Shown: piece after piece, positions 1 through 5,136 of the stretch
How the letters are laid out: every line of letters starts with the position of its first letter
Numbering within the stretch: the stretch's first letter is position 1
Source: an uncultured bacterium
Lineage (GTDB): Bacteria > Verrucomicrobiota > Kiritimatiellia > CAIKKV01
NCBI GenBank assembly: GCA_903828035.1
Contig: CAIKKV010000248.1
Coordinates: 1-5,247, forward strand
Direction: 5' to 3'
DNA length: 5,247 nt
Notes under the pieces: generated by a model
Databases searched by the model: none
Told to the model about the DNA's origin: nothing
The model's input: the letters and a program-made list of their open reading frames with translations, nothing else
Position numbers and translations under genes: made by a program

Positions 1-846
1 CCGGATCATGACCATGACCGCGCCCTGCACGGAGGTAGCTGTCGTGGCGGAGAGCGGGCCCAGCGGGCCCGGGAGGGTGACGGTGTCGCCCGCGGCGGCG
101 CCGGCCGGAAGCGGGGCTTCGAAGAGGTTTGCCTCGCCGAGGAAGCCCGCGCAGAAGGCGTTGGGCGGGCGGTGGTAGAGGTCCGCGGGCGCGCCCAGCC
201 CCAGGATGCGGCCGCCGCGCATGACGGCCATCCGGTCGGCCAGCGAGAGCGCCTCCACCTGGTCGTGGGTGACGTAGACGAAGGTGATATCCGTGCGCGC
301 GTGCAGGGCTTCGATCTCGTCGCGCATTTCGTGGCGCAGCTTGGCGTCGAGATTGGACAGCGGCTCGTCCAGCAGGATCAGGCGCGGATTGAGCACCAGC
401 GCCCGCGCCAGCACGACGCGCTGCTGCTGGCCGCCCGAGAGCTGGCCCGGCGTGCGGCTGCCGAGGCCCGCCATGTCCACTTTGCGCAGCGCCTCCTCGA
501 CGCGGGTGGTCCGCTCGGATTTGGGAACTTTCCGCTCCACGAGGCCGAAGGCGATATTCTCGGCCACGGAGAGATGGGGCCAGAGGGCGTAGTTCTGGAA
601 GACCATGGGGGCCCCGCGCTCGTGCGGGGGCAGCGTGGCGATGTCGCGCCCGTCGAAGAGAATGCGGCCGGAGTCCGCCTTTTCAAGTCCGGCCAGGATG
701 CGCAGCAACGTCGTCTTGCCGCAGCCGGAAGGGCCGAGCAGAAAGAACAGCTCGCCGGGCTGGATCTCGAGCGACACGGCGTCGAGGGCGCGCACGGAGC
801 CGAAGCTCTTGGTCAGGGATTCGATGGTAATGGCGGCGGGGGTCAC
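1..846 (-). CDS. ABC transporter ATP-binding protein, Fe3+/polyamine importer type (3' end beyond the window)
   Basis: This is the ATPase of a binding-protein-dependent importer; it acts on the cytoplasmic face of the inner membrane and powers uptake. The 282 residues present show the full nucleotide-binding domain: Walker A GPSGCGKT (38-45), Q-loop Q84 in FQNYALWPH, signature LSGGQ (136-140), Walker B LILLDE (156-161), D-loop SNLD, and switch histidine H194 in VTHDQ. After [11 protein letters not shown] the chain enters the C-terminal TOBE-type region and is cut by the window edge; related proteins are about 340-370 residues, so roughly 60-90 are missing. The GTG start is chosen because AGGAGGAA lies 8 nt upstream and the start overlaps the stop of the binding-protein gene as GTGA, which implies coupled translation. 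The sequence resembles FbpC, PotA and UgpC-like ATPases, so the substrate cannot be read from it. Confidence 0.95.
   Translation of the reverse strand, partial: MTPAAITIESLTKSFGSVRALDAVSLEIQPGELFFLLGPSGCGKTTLLRILAGLEKADSGRILFDGRDIATLPPHERGAPMVFQNYALWPHLSVAENIAFGLVERKVPKSERTTRVEEALRKVDMAGLGSRTPGQLSGGQQQRVVLARALVLNPRLILLDEPLSNLDAKLRHEMRDEIEALHARTDITFVYVTHDQVEALSLADRMAVMRGGRILGLGAPADLYHRPPNAFCAGFLGEANLFEAPLPAGAAAGDTVTLPGPLGPLSATTATSVQGAVMVMIR
53..70. repeat. Perfect 9-bp tandem repeat within the ATPase gene
   Basis: AGCGGGCCC is present twice in tandem (53-61 and 62-70). On the coding (minus) strand it encodes consecutive GPL tripeptides in the C-terminal region of the ATPase. The frame is kept, so it is probably a slippage-derived loop extension without functional effect. 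Confidence 0.5.
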
Positions 847-2195
847 GGGCGGGGTTCCTCCTGGGCGAGCGACTGGTAGCGGGCGTCGGCCTGCCGGGCC
901 CAGTCCCGCATGATTTCCTGACGTTTGCGGGGATCCTTCCAAACGGCGGTGAGCGCGGTCATCTCGGCTTCGGTGAGGGGCGGGGCGCAGAGGCGGGCGA
1001 CCTCCTCGGGCCGTGATCCGCGGGCGATCACCTGCTTCCAGGCGCGGCGGAGGCCTTGGTGCGCGTCGATCAGCCAGACTCCCGCCAGGTCGTTGAACAC
1101 ATTCCACCGGCGCGAGCCCTTCTCGTTGTCGTAGGTCAGCGCGGCGGGCATATGATAGGGATTGGCGGCGGGCGCCCCGGGCTCGGCGTAGAGCTCGGGC
1201 CGCACGGGCATGCGGTAGAGGGAGGAGAGCTGGCCGTTTGTGCCGGCCGGCTGGAAGAGGATCCGCTGGCCCTCGGGGGAGAGCGAGAACTCCACGAACT
1301 GGCGCGCCAGCTCGCCGTTCGGAGCGCCGCGCAGGATGCCGATGGCGTCGGGGTTGATGATCGTATGGGCGGGCGGGAGGAGGAAGGCCAGCCGGCCGCC
1401 GCCCACGGCCCCGATCACGGTCTGGGCATATTGGTCGATGGCCATGCCGGCGGCGATGTCGCCCGACGCCACTTCGCGCGGCACGGTGCCGCCGCTTTCG
1501 CCGAACGAGCGGACATTGGCGCAGATGCGGGCGATGAGCGGCCAGCCGGCCTCGTAGCCGTAGGCCTGGAGGATGATTTCGTAGCACATGTGCACGGAGC
1601 CGGAGGAGCGCGGGTCGCCGGAGCCGACCCAGGAGAAGAACTCGGGCCGGCCGAGATCCTCCCAGTCCCGCGGCTCGGGCAGGCCCAGCCGCTCCAGGAG
1701 CGGGCGGTTGTAGAGGATGCCGAAGCCGCTCAGCGCGACGCCGTACCAGAGCCCGCGCGGATCGCTGACGGGCGAGCCGGCCACGGTGGCGGGAATGCCC
1801 GCGGCTGCGGCGGGCGGCGGGGCCGGGGGGACGAGCCAGTTCTGGCGGATGGCTCCCAGGTAGGGGTCGATGCCGCCGCCGAACATGAGGTCCACGCCGC
1901 AGGAGTTGGAGTTGGCGGCGTAGCGGGATTCGATCTCCTTGAGCATCTTGGAGGTGCCGCCCACGTCGAGCCAGACGACCTCGACATCCTGGGTGTGGCG
2001 GGCCTGCATCCAGGCGCGGAAGGCGCGGGAATATTCCAGGCGCACCTCGCGCCGGTGTGGGGAGAGGAGGGTGAGGCGCGGCGAGCCCGAGGCGGGCGGC
2101 GGCACGGCGGCGGAGTCGCCGCGGGTCCCGAGCATGCCGATGTAGGGCAGTGCCGCCACGATGAAAAAGAAGATGCCGGTCAGGGTCGAGCGCAA
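843..2195 (-). CDS. Extracellular solute-binding protein of an ABC importer
   Basis: This protein should capture the substrate outside the inner membrane and pass it to the transporter whose ATPase follows directly (GTGA overlap). From the chosen start it has 450 residues. A hydrophobic stretch at about 8-23 (IFFFIVAALPYIGMLG) serves as signal peptide or membrane anchor. Family features follow: VDLMFGGG near 102-108, WYGVALSGFGILYNRPLLERLG near 150-171 (typical wording of iron/polyamine-type binding proteins), DPRSSGS at 194-200, and LSPEGQRIL from 305. About 140 residues follow that last motif, making the protein longer than FbpA-type proteins (about 330). Start: TTG at 2195 has GGAGG 6 nt upstream. 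The in-frame TTG at 2228 lies inside the predicted promoter and is rejected; it would add 11 residues. A proline/alanine-rich stretch (about 123-135) looks like a loop. Family assignment is firm; the ligand is unknown. Confidence 0.88.
   Translation of the reverse strand: MRSTLTGIFFFIVAALPYIGMLGTRGDSAAVPPPASGSPRLTLLSPHRREVRLEYSRAFRAWMQARHTQDVEVVWLDVGGTSKMLKEIESRYAANSNSCGVDLMFGGGIDPYLGAIRQNWLVPPAPPPAAAAGIPATVAGSPVSDPRGLWYGVALSGFGILYNRPLLERLGLPEPRDWEDLGRPEFFSWVGSGDPRSSGSVHMCYEIILQAYGYEAGWPLIARICANVRSFGESGGTVPREVASGDIAAGMAIDQYAQTVIGAVGGGRLAFLLPPAHTIINPDAIGILRGAPNGELARQFVEFSLSPEGQRILFQPAGTNGQLSSLYRMPVRPELYAEPGAPAANPYHMPAALTYDNEKGSRRWNVFNDLAGVWLIDAHQGLRRAWKQVIARGSRPEEVARLCAPPLTEAEMTALTAVWKDPRKRQEIMRDWARQADARYQSLAQEEPRP
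855..862 (-). promoter_or_regulatory. Shine-Dalgarno site of the ATPase gene
   Basis: AGGAGGAA on the minus strand, 8 nt before the GTG at 846. It lies inside the last codons of the binding-protein gene and fixes the GTG as the start despite the 4-bp gene overlap. Confidence 0.8.
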
Positions 2196-2200
2196 AGGAT

Positions 2201-2206
2201 TCCTCC
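2201..2206 (-). promoter_or_regulatory. Shine-Dalgarno site of the binding-protein gene
   Basis: GGAGGA on the minus strand, 5 nt before TTG at 2195. It decides between two in-frame TTG starts (2195 and 2228). Confidence 0.7.
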
Positions 2207-2218
2207 AATAGACCGGGT

Positions 2219-2247
2219 AAGATAGCAAGCGGAGGCGGGTTAGACAA
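2219..2247 (-). promoter_or_regulatory. Putative sigma-70-type promoter of the transport operon
   Basis: On the minus strand, TTGTCT (2247-2242), a 17-bp spacer, then TATCTT (2224-2219). Each hexamer matches the sigma-70 consensus at 4 of 6 bases. Transcription would begin near 2212, giving a 5' leader of about 17 nt that carries the GGAGGA ribosome site. This fits the TTG start at 2195 and excludes 2228. The rest of the gap to the nucleotidyltransferase stop (2248-2326) shows no gene and no terminator-like hairpin with a U-tract. Confidence 0.45.
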
Positions 2248-2326
2248 GCCAGGTTGCGCAGGTTAAACGAGAACGGGTCGCCTTGCCGTTATATCGACGA
2301 ACAGGGTTTGGCGAGACAAAGCGGAA

Positions 2327-3145
2327 TCATGACCCTTTGTCTTTGAAGGTCGGCCAGGATCCGCCGATACGGCCTTCATGAAAGGCGAGAGTCAGGTTCT
2401 TCAGGGCGTTTTCAAGATCGTCAACGCCGCCTGTGAATAAGCCGGAATCTCGTTTAATGACACATTTTCCAGCTTCTTCGGAGGGTAGCAATTCGATCGT
2501 GCGGCGGGCTGCGGCCAGGATTTCATGCCAGCGTTCGCCAGCCGAATGGGCACTGGGTTGAGGACCTTCAAAATCAAGGGAATCGATCTCTGCCTGACTG
2601 TAATGCAGTCGCGAAGCCGCGGCCAAGAGGGATTTGGGATTGAAGCCCGGATCTTTTCCACAGGCCGCCCAAACCAGAAAGCCGAACGGTTGGATAATCC
2701 GGTCGCAATTCAAGATGTCGATCCAATCCCTGGGTTCCAGCCGACCGGCCATAGCCAGCACTTTGTTGGTGGCTAAATCGAAGGAATGCAGGGTAAGCCC
2801 CATGATGGGGTCTGATATCAACGGAAAGAAACGAAAGGCACTGTCTCTTGCCCACTGCATGAGCGTATGCTCGTTTTCACGGGACACGCGGGCCTCCACA
2901 AAGGAAGGCGCTTCGCGAAGCACAACGAGGGTGTATTGATGGGAGGTCAGAAGCGCACGATCTCCAGCCCATGTTGAAGCGAGCGCCTCTTCCGTGTCGT
3001 GGAAGAGATCAATATCCCGAGATTTCCTGGGTGCATGCAGCAATTGATTGAGGGCCACGCCTCCAGCGACATAGCTTTCGCCTAACTCCAGGCGTCGGGC
3101 CGCCAGGAGCGTTAAGATGCCGCTTTGGAATGGAGTAATAGCCAT
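2327..3145 (-). CDS. AbiEii/AbiGii-like nucleotidyltransferase, putative toxin
   Basis: The protein (272 residues) looks like a nucleotidyltransferase-fold protein of the AbiEii/DUF1814 group. In characterised members such as AbiEii and MenT, the enzyme attaches nucleotides to a target RNA and arrests growth. Visible evidence: the fold's glycine motif AGGVAL (27-32, G28-G29), followed by RKSRDIDLF (40-48) with the metal-binding pair D44 and D46. A second family motif follows: K128 in LATNKVLAMAGR, then EPRDWID with R139, D140 and D143, which matches the K...R..RD..D pattern of AbiEii proteins. The C-terminal half (about 150-272) is mostly helical and has no motif I know. The ATG lies inside the upstream small gene (34-bp overlap) with only a weak upstream GGCGGA, so translation is probably coupled. 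GC content is lower than in neighbouring genes. Whether it is toxic, and its RNA target, are inference. Confidence 0.75.
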   Translation of the reverse strand: MAITPFQSGILTLLAARRLELGESYVAGGVALNQLLHAPRKSRDIDLFHDTEEALASTWAGDRALLTSHQYTLVVLREAPSFVEARVSRENEHTLMQWARDSAFRFFPLISDPIMGLTLHSFDLATNKVLAMAGRLEPRDWIDILNCDRIIQPFGFLVWAACGKDPGFNPKSLLAAASRLHYSQAEIDSLDFEGPQPSAHSAGERWHEILAAARRTIELLPSEEAGKCVIKRDSGLFTGGVDDLENALKNLTLAFHEGRIGGSWPTFKDKGS

Positions 3146-3324
3146 TTTCGAAGTTGTTCCGCCCGTTGATAGGCCGCCCTGTCGCCATATTGCTCAATAA
3201 GATCCAAGGCCCGCAAGGCTTCCTGGGGTGTGGTGACACAATAATCCGGCTTCAGAAACCAAAGGCATCGGTCTCTGTAGTCTTTTACCAACGCATTAAT
3301 GTCGTCCAGAGAAAAGGTGTTCAT
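3112..3324 (-). CDS. Small helical protein paired with the nucleotidyltransferase; putative antitoxin
   Basis: This gene encodes 70 residues, first in a two-gene unit; its end overlaps the nucleotidyltransferase start by 34 bp. I do not recognise a named family. The sequence looks all-helical: an N-terminal SLDDINALVKDYRDRC, an aromatic block CLWFLKPDY (20-28), then a charged stretch with DLIEQYGDRAAYQRA (41-55) and LRKWL (58-62). No helix-turn-helix, signal peptide or membrane segment is visible. Position, size and overlap suggest an antitoxin or accessory subunit for the nucleotidyltransferase, which is inference. It is far shorter than the usual AbiEi antitoxin (about 200 residues, winged helix). 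Start: ATG at 3324 with GGGA 5 nt upstream. An in-frame ATG at 3363 (83 residues) is less likely because it lies within the predicted -10 element. Confidence 0.7.
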   Translation of the reverse strand: MNTFSLDDINALVKDYRDRCLWFLKPDYCVTTPQEALRALDLIEQYGDRAAYQRAEQLRKWLLLHSKAAS

Positions 3325-3332
3325 TGAAATCC

Positions 3333-3358
3333 CAACCGGAGTAATGGCCTCAACCGGA
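3333..3358 (-). repeat. Paired direct repeats TCCGGTTG in the module's 5' leader
   Basis: TCCGGTTG occurs exactly at 3358-3351 and again at 3340-3333 on the minus strand, 18 bp start to start (just under two helical turns). The first copy covers the predicted transcription start and the second overlaps the GGGA ribosome site. The layout suits an autorepression operator, but no binding protein with a recognisable DNA-binding domain is encoded here. Chance occurrence of an 8-bp pair is possible. Confidence 0.4.
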
Positions 3359-3361
3359 AGC

Positions 3362-3391
3362 ATATTACCCTACCGTTGCCGTTGGAATCAA
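3362..3391 (-). promoter_or_regulatory. Putative promoter of the nucleotidyltransferase module
   Basis: On the minus strand, TTGATT (3391-3386), an 18-bp spacer, then TAATAT (3367-3362). The hexamers match sigma-70 consensus at 4 and 5 of 6 bases. Transcription would start near 3355, leaving a leader of about 31 nt before ATG 3324. It gives the pair a promoter separate from the esterase upstream. Confidence 0.5.
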
Positions 3392-3470
3392 TTCACAACT
3401 TCGCGTCGATTCAGGCCCGAGGGGGAGATCGCACGGGCGGTGCCGCGTCCCCGGGCGCGTCCGTACTCGA

Positions 3471-4280
3471 TCAGGACAACCGATCGCGCAACCAGGCGAG
3501 GGCACGGGGAATGACGCGCGTTGACCAGACGTGCCCGGGGTCATAAACGAAGCCATGGCCGGAGCCCGGGGTCGGCATGAACTCGAAGGGCCGGGCGGCT
3601 TTAAGCAGGGCCATGGCAAACTCCACCGTCTGGTCATAGGGAACGGTAGGATCGTCCGGATCATGGGTTAAAAACATCGGCGCGGTGTCGGCATCGACGA
3701 AAAACAGGGGCGAGGCGTCGCGCCAGAGTTCGGGCTTTTCCTCGTAAGAGCCGTTCAGGAAGAGCGGGGCGCTTTCACTGAGCTTGCCGCTGGGGAGAAG
3801 CGCGGGGAAGTCGTGAATGCCGTGCACATCGACCACGGCCTGGACGCGGCTGGAGAATCCGCTGAGCGCGGGCTCGCAATCGCTCCGCGTGTCGCGCACG
3901 CCGAGGCAGGCGACGAGATGGCCGCCCGCCGAGGAGCCGAAGGCCCCGAGGCGATTCGGATCGAGCTGGAAATCCGCCGCGTGCGCGCGCAGCCAGCGGA
4001 CCGCGCACTGGCAGTCGTCGAGCGCGGCCGGATAGGGCGCCACGCCGGAAAGGCGGTAGCTGGCTGTGGCGGCGACGAAGCCGGCTTCCGCGAACATCTG
4101 GGCATGCCTGGAAAACTGTGTTCGCTTGCCGCCGCTCCAGCCGCCGCCGTGGAGGAATAGAACGGCGGGGCGCAGACCGGCCTGCGGCTCCGGCCGGTAG
4201 AGATCGAGTTCGAGGGAGAGGTCCCCGATTTGCCGATAGATGAACGTCTGACAGGTTTGCATGGATTTCATATAAACCAT
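3471..4280 (-). CDS. Alpha/beta-hydrolase, esterase/lipase type (HGGG motif)
   Basis: This is a cytoplasmic serine hydrolase of the hormone-sensitive-lipase/BD-FAE-like group, acting on carboxylic esters (acetyl, acyl or feruloyl esters are typical). The 269 residues show the oxyanion loop HGGGW (44-48), nucleophile S117 in GSSAG (115-119), probable acid D210 in HDPDDPTVP, and catalytic H242 in GSGHGF. All triad positions are present and the length is normal. There is no signal peptide. The start is uncertain: ATGs at 4280, 4271 and 4262 are in frame and none has a good ribosome site; homology-like sequence begins at QTFIYRQIGDL, compatible with all three. The frame stays open upstream to 5048, but that stretch is antisense to the sigma-factor gene. 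The gene diverges from the sigma factor across about 87 bp. Natural substrate unknown. Confidence 0.88.
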   Translation of the reverse strand: MVYMKSMQTCQTFIYRQIGDLSLELDLYRPEPQAGLRPAVLFLHGGGWSGGKRTQFSRHAQMFAEAGFVAATASYRLSGVAPYPAALDDCQCAVRWLRAHAADFQLDPNRLGAFGSSAGGHLVACLGVRDTRSDCEPALSGFSSRVQAVVDVHGIHDFPALLPSGKLSESAPLFLNGSYEEKPELWRDASPLFFVDADTAPMFLTHDPDDPTVPYDQTVEFAMALLKAARPFEFMPTPGSGHGFVYDPGHVWSTRVIPRALAWLRDRLS

Positions 4281-4332
4281 AGACGCGGGCTTGGAAATGA
4301 AAATTTTTGCGTCATGTGGGGGATACCCGACC

Positions 4333-4361
4333 TTGACCGTACCGTTAGTAGAGAATATAAC
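4333..4361 (+). promoter_or_regulatory. Near-consensus sigma-70 promoter of the ECF sigma gene
   Basis: TTGACC (4333-4338), a 17-bp spacer, then TATAAC (4356-4361): each hexamer is one mismatch from consensus at optimal spacing. An A/T-rich stretch lies upstream at about 4294-4310. Transcription is predicted to begin at about 4367-4369, on or beside the ATG at 4368. I see no GGAAC-type ECF promoter in the 4281-4367 gap, so autoregulation by the sigma factor is not evident. Confidence 0.7.
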
Positions 4362-4367
4362 TACGGA

Positions 4368-5054
4368 ATGCAAAGCCCGAAACCACAGCCCGTTGATTCC
4401 GCGGAGGACCGGGAGCTGGTTCGTCTGGCGAAGGACGGCGACCTGACGGCTTTCGAAGCGCTTGTCTCCCGGCATGAGCGGCGGATTTACGGGCTGACCC
4501 GGCGGGTGACCGGCTCGGAGGAGGACGCCCAGGATGTCACGCAGCAGACCTTTCTCAGCGCCATGCGGCGGCTGGGCGGATTCCGGGAAGAGGCCTCCTT
4601 CTCCACCTGGCTGGCCACGATTGCCGTGAATGCGTCCCTTAAGGTTGTGCGCAAACGGCGCGGTCTTCCGTCCACATCCCTGGAAGCTGCCGTGGATCCG
4701 GGGGCCGACGGGCGCATTCCGCATCCCGAGTACATTGCCGACTGGCGCGAGACGCCCGATCGGCTGGCGCAACACGCGGAAACACGCCGGCTGCTCGACG
4801 ACGCCATCGCGCTCCTGGATCCGGGGCACCGCGCGGTCTTTCTTCTCCGGGATGTGGAGTCGATATCCATCAAGGAAACGGCGAAAGCCCTGCGGATCAG
4901 CGAAGCGAATGTGAAGGTCCGCTTGTTGCGGGCGCGCATGCAGTTGCGCGAACGGCTGACACGCGATTTCGGGGATGCGGCGAGCCGGTACGAGCCGGTG
5001 GAGCATCCGCCGGGAATGTCCGGGCACGCCAGGAAAGAGGCCATCCATGCCTGA
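4368..5054 (+). CDS. RNA polymerase sigma factor, ECF (sigma-70 group 4) family
   Basis: This alternative sigma factor directs RNA polymerase to a stress- or signal-specific set of promoters and normally works under a co-encoded anti-sigma factor. From ATG 4368 it has 228 residues. Region 2 spans about 29-98: FEALVSRHERRIYGL, then DAQDVTQQTFLSAMRRL (region 2.2 core-binding), then FSTWLATIAVNASLKVVRKRR (region 2.3/2.4). Region 4 spans about 140-197: LLDPGHRAVFLLRDVESISIKETA, then the helix-turn-helix LRISEANVKVRLLRARMQLRERL. There is no region 1.1 or 3, as expected for ECF factors. The frame is open back to an ATG at 4230, but that extension overlaps the esterase gene and the promoter and looks non-coding. 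No Shine-Dalgarno site precedes 4368, so the mRNA may be leaderless. The stop overlaps the ATG (5047) of the broken gene downstream. Confidence 0.92.
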   Translation: MQSPKPQPVDSAEDRELVRLAKDGDLTAFEALVSRHERRIYGLTRRVTGSEEDAQDVTQQTFLSAMRRLGGFREEASFSTWLATIAVNASLKVVRKRRGLPSTSLEAAVDPGADGRIPHPEYIADWRETPDRLAQHAETRRLLDDAIALLDPGHRAVFLLRDVESISIKETAKALRISEANVKVRLLRARMQLRERLTRDFGDAASRYEPVEHPPGMSGHARKEAIHA

Positions 5055-5136
5055 TAAACGATAAACGACTCATCGCATCGGCGGCAAGCATGGGGCGACC
5101 TGCGACGAATTGCTCGCCCTGTTGAACCAGTTTGTG
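5047..5136 (+). pseudogene. Broken remnant of an anti-sigma factor gene
   Basis: An ATG at 5047 overlaps the sigma-gene stop by 8 bp, the usual layout for an anti-sigma partner. The frame reads MPDKR, hits TAA at 5062-5064, then continues in the same frame with TTHRIGGKHGATCDELLALLNQ-FV up to about 5136. The part HGATCDELLALLNQFV resembles the N-terminal zinc-binding segment of zf-HC2/ZAS anti-sigma factors (His-x3-Cys followed by a helix that normally leads into YxDGEL). Exactly where DGEL is expected the resemblance ends and AT-rich unrelated DNA begins; a stop follows at 5173. The gene is therefore both interrupted by a stop and lacks the membrane-spanning and C-terminal parts. No alternative ATG/GTG/TTG start lies between the TAA and the zinc-binding segment. 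Anti-sigma identity rests on motif resemblance and position. Confidence 0.5.
5053..5066 (+). repeat. Tandem 7-bp duplication GATAAAC
   Basis: GATAAAC is repeated exactly twice in tandem (5053-5059 and 5060-5066). It spans the sigma-gene stop and the first codons of the anti-sigma remnant. The in-frame TAA at 5062-5064 lies in the second copy. A 7-bp duplication changes reading frame and is typical of replication slippage. Confidence 0.6.

Noticed and set aside
172..879. Plus-strand open frame (235 codons) opposite the ATPase gene
   Set aside because: It is a shadow of the ABC ATPase, whose Walker A, signature and Walker B motifs are all on the other strand.
1056..2225. Long plus-strand open frame (389 codons) opposite the binding-protein gene
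   Set aside because: It is antisense to a clearly recognisable solute-binding protein; its product is G/A/R/H-rich with no motif, as expected from GC-rich third positions.
2288..2319. Second promoter for the transport operon: TTGTCT and TATAAC on the minus strand
   Set aside because: The spacer is 20 bp, outside the usual 16-18, and the better-placed pair at 2219-2247 explains the start.
3325..3363. Start of the small helical protein at ATG 3363
   Set aside because: This ATG overlaps the predicted -10 element TAATAT, so it would not be in the transcript; the motif-bearing part begins after 3324.
3420..3470. GC-rich symmetrical sequence after the esterase stop as a terminator
   Set aside because: Only short stems (GCGG/CCGC with a 2-nt loop) form and no T-run follows on the minus strand.
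4230..4367. Sigma factor start at ATG 4230 (46 extra residues)
   Set aside because: The extension overlaps the esterase coding region and the near-consensus promoter, and adds sequence unlike any sigma domain.
4281..5048. Upstream extension of the esterase frame to a 525-residue protein
   Set aside because: The extra part is antisense to the ECF sigma gene and has no domain; the hydrolase domain is complete from about 4280.
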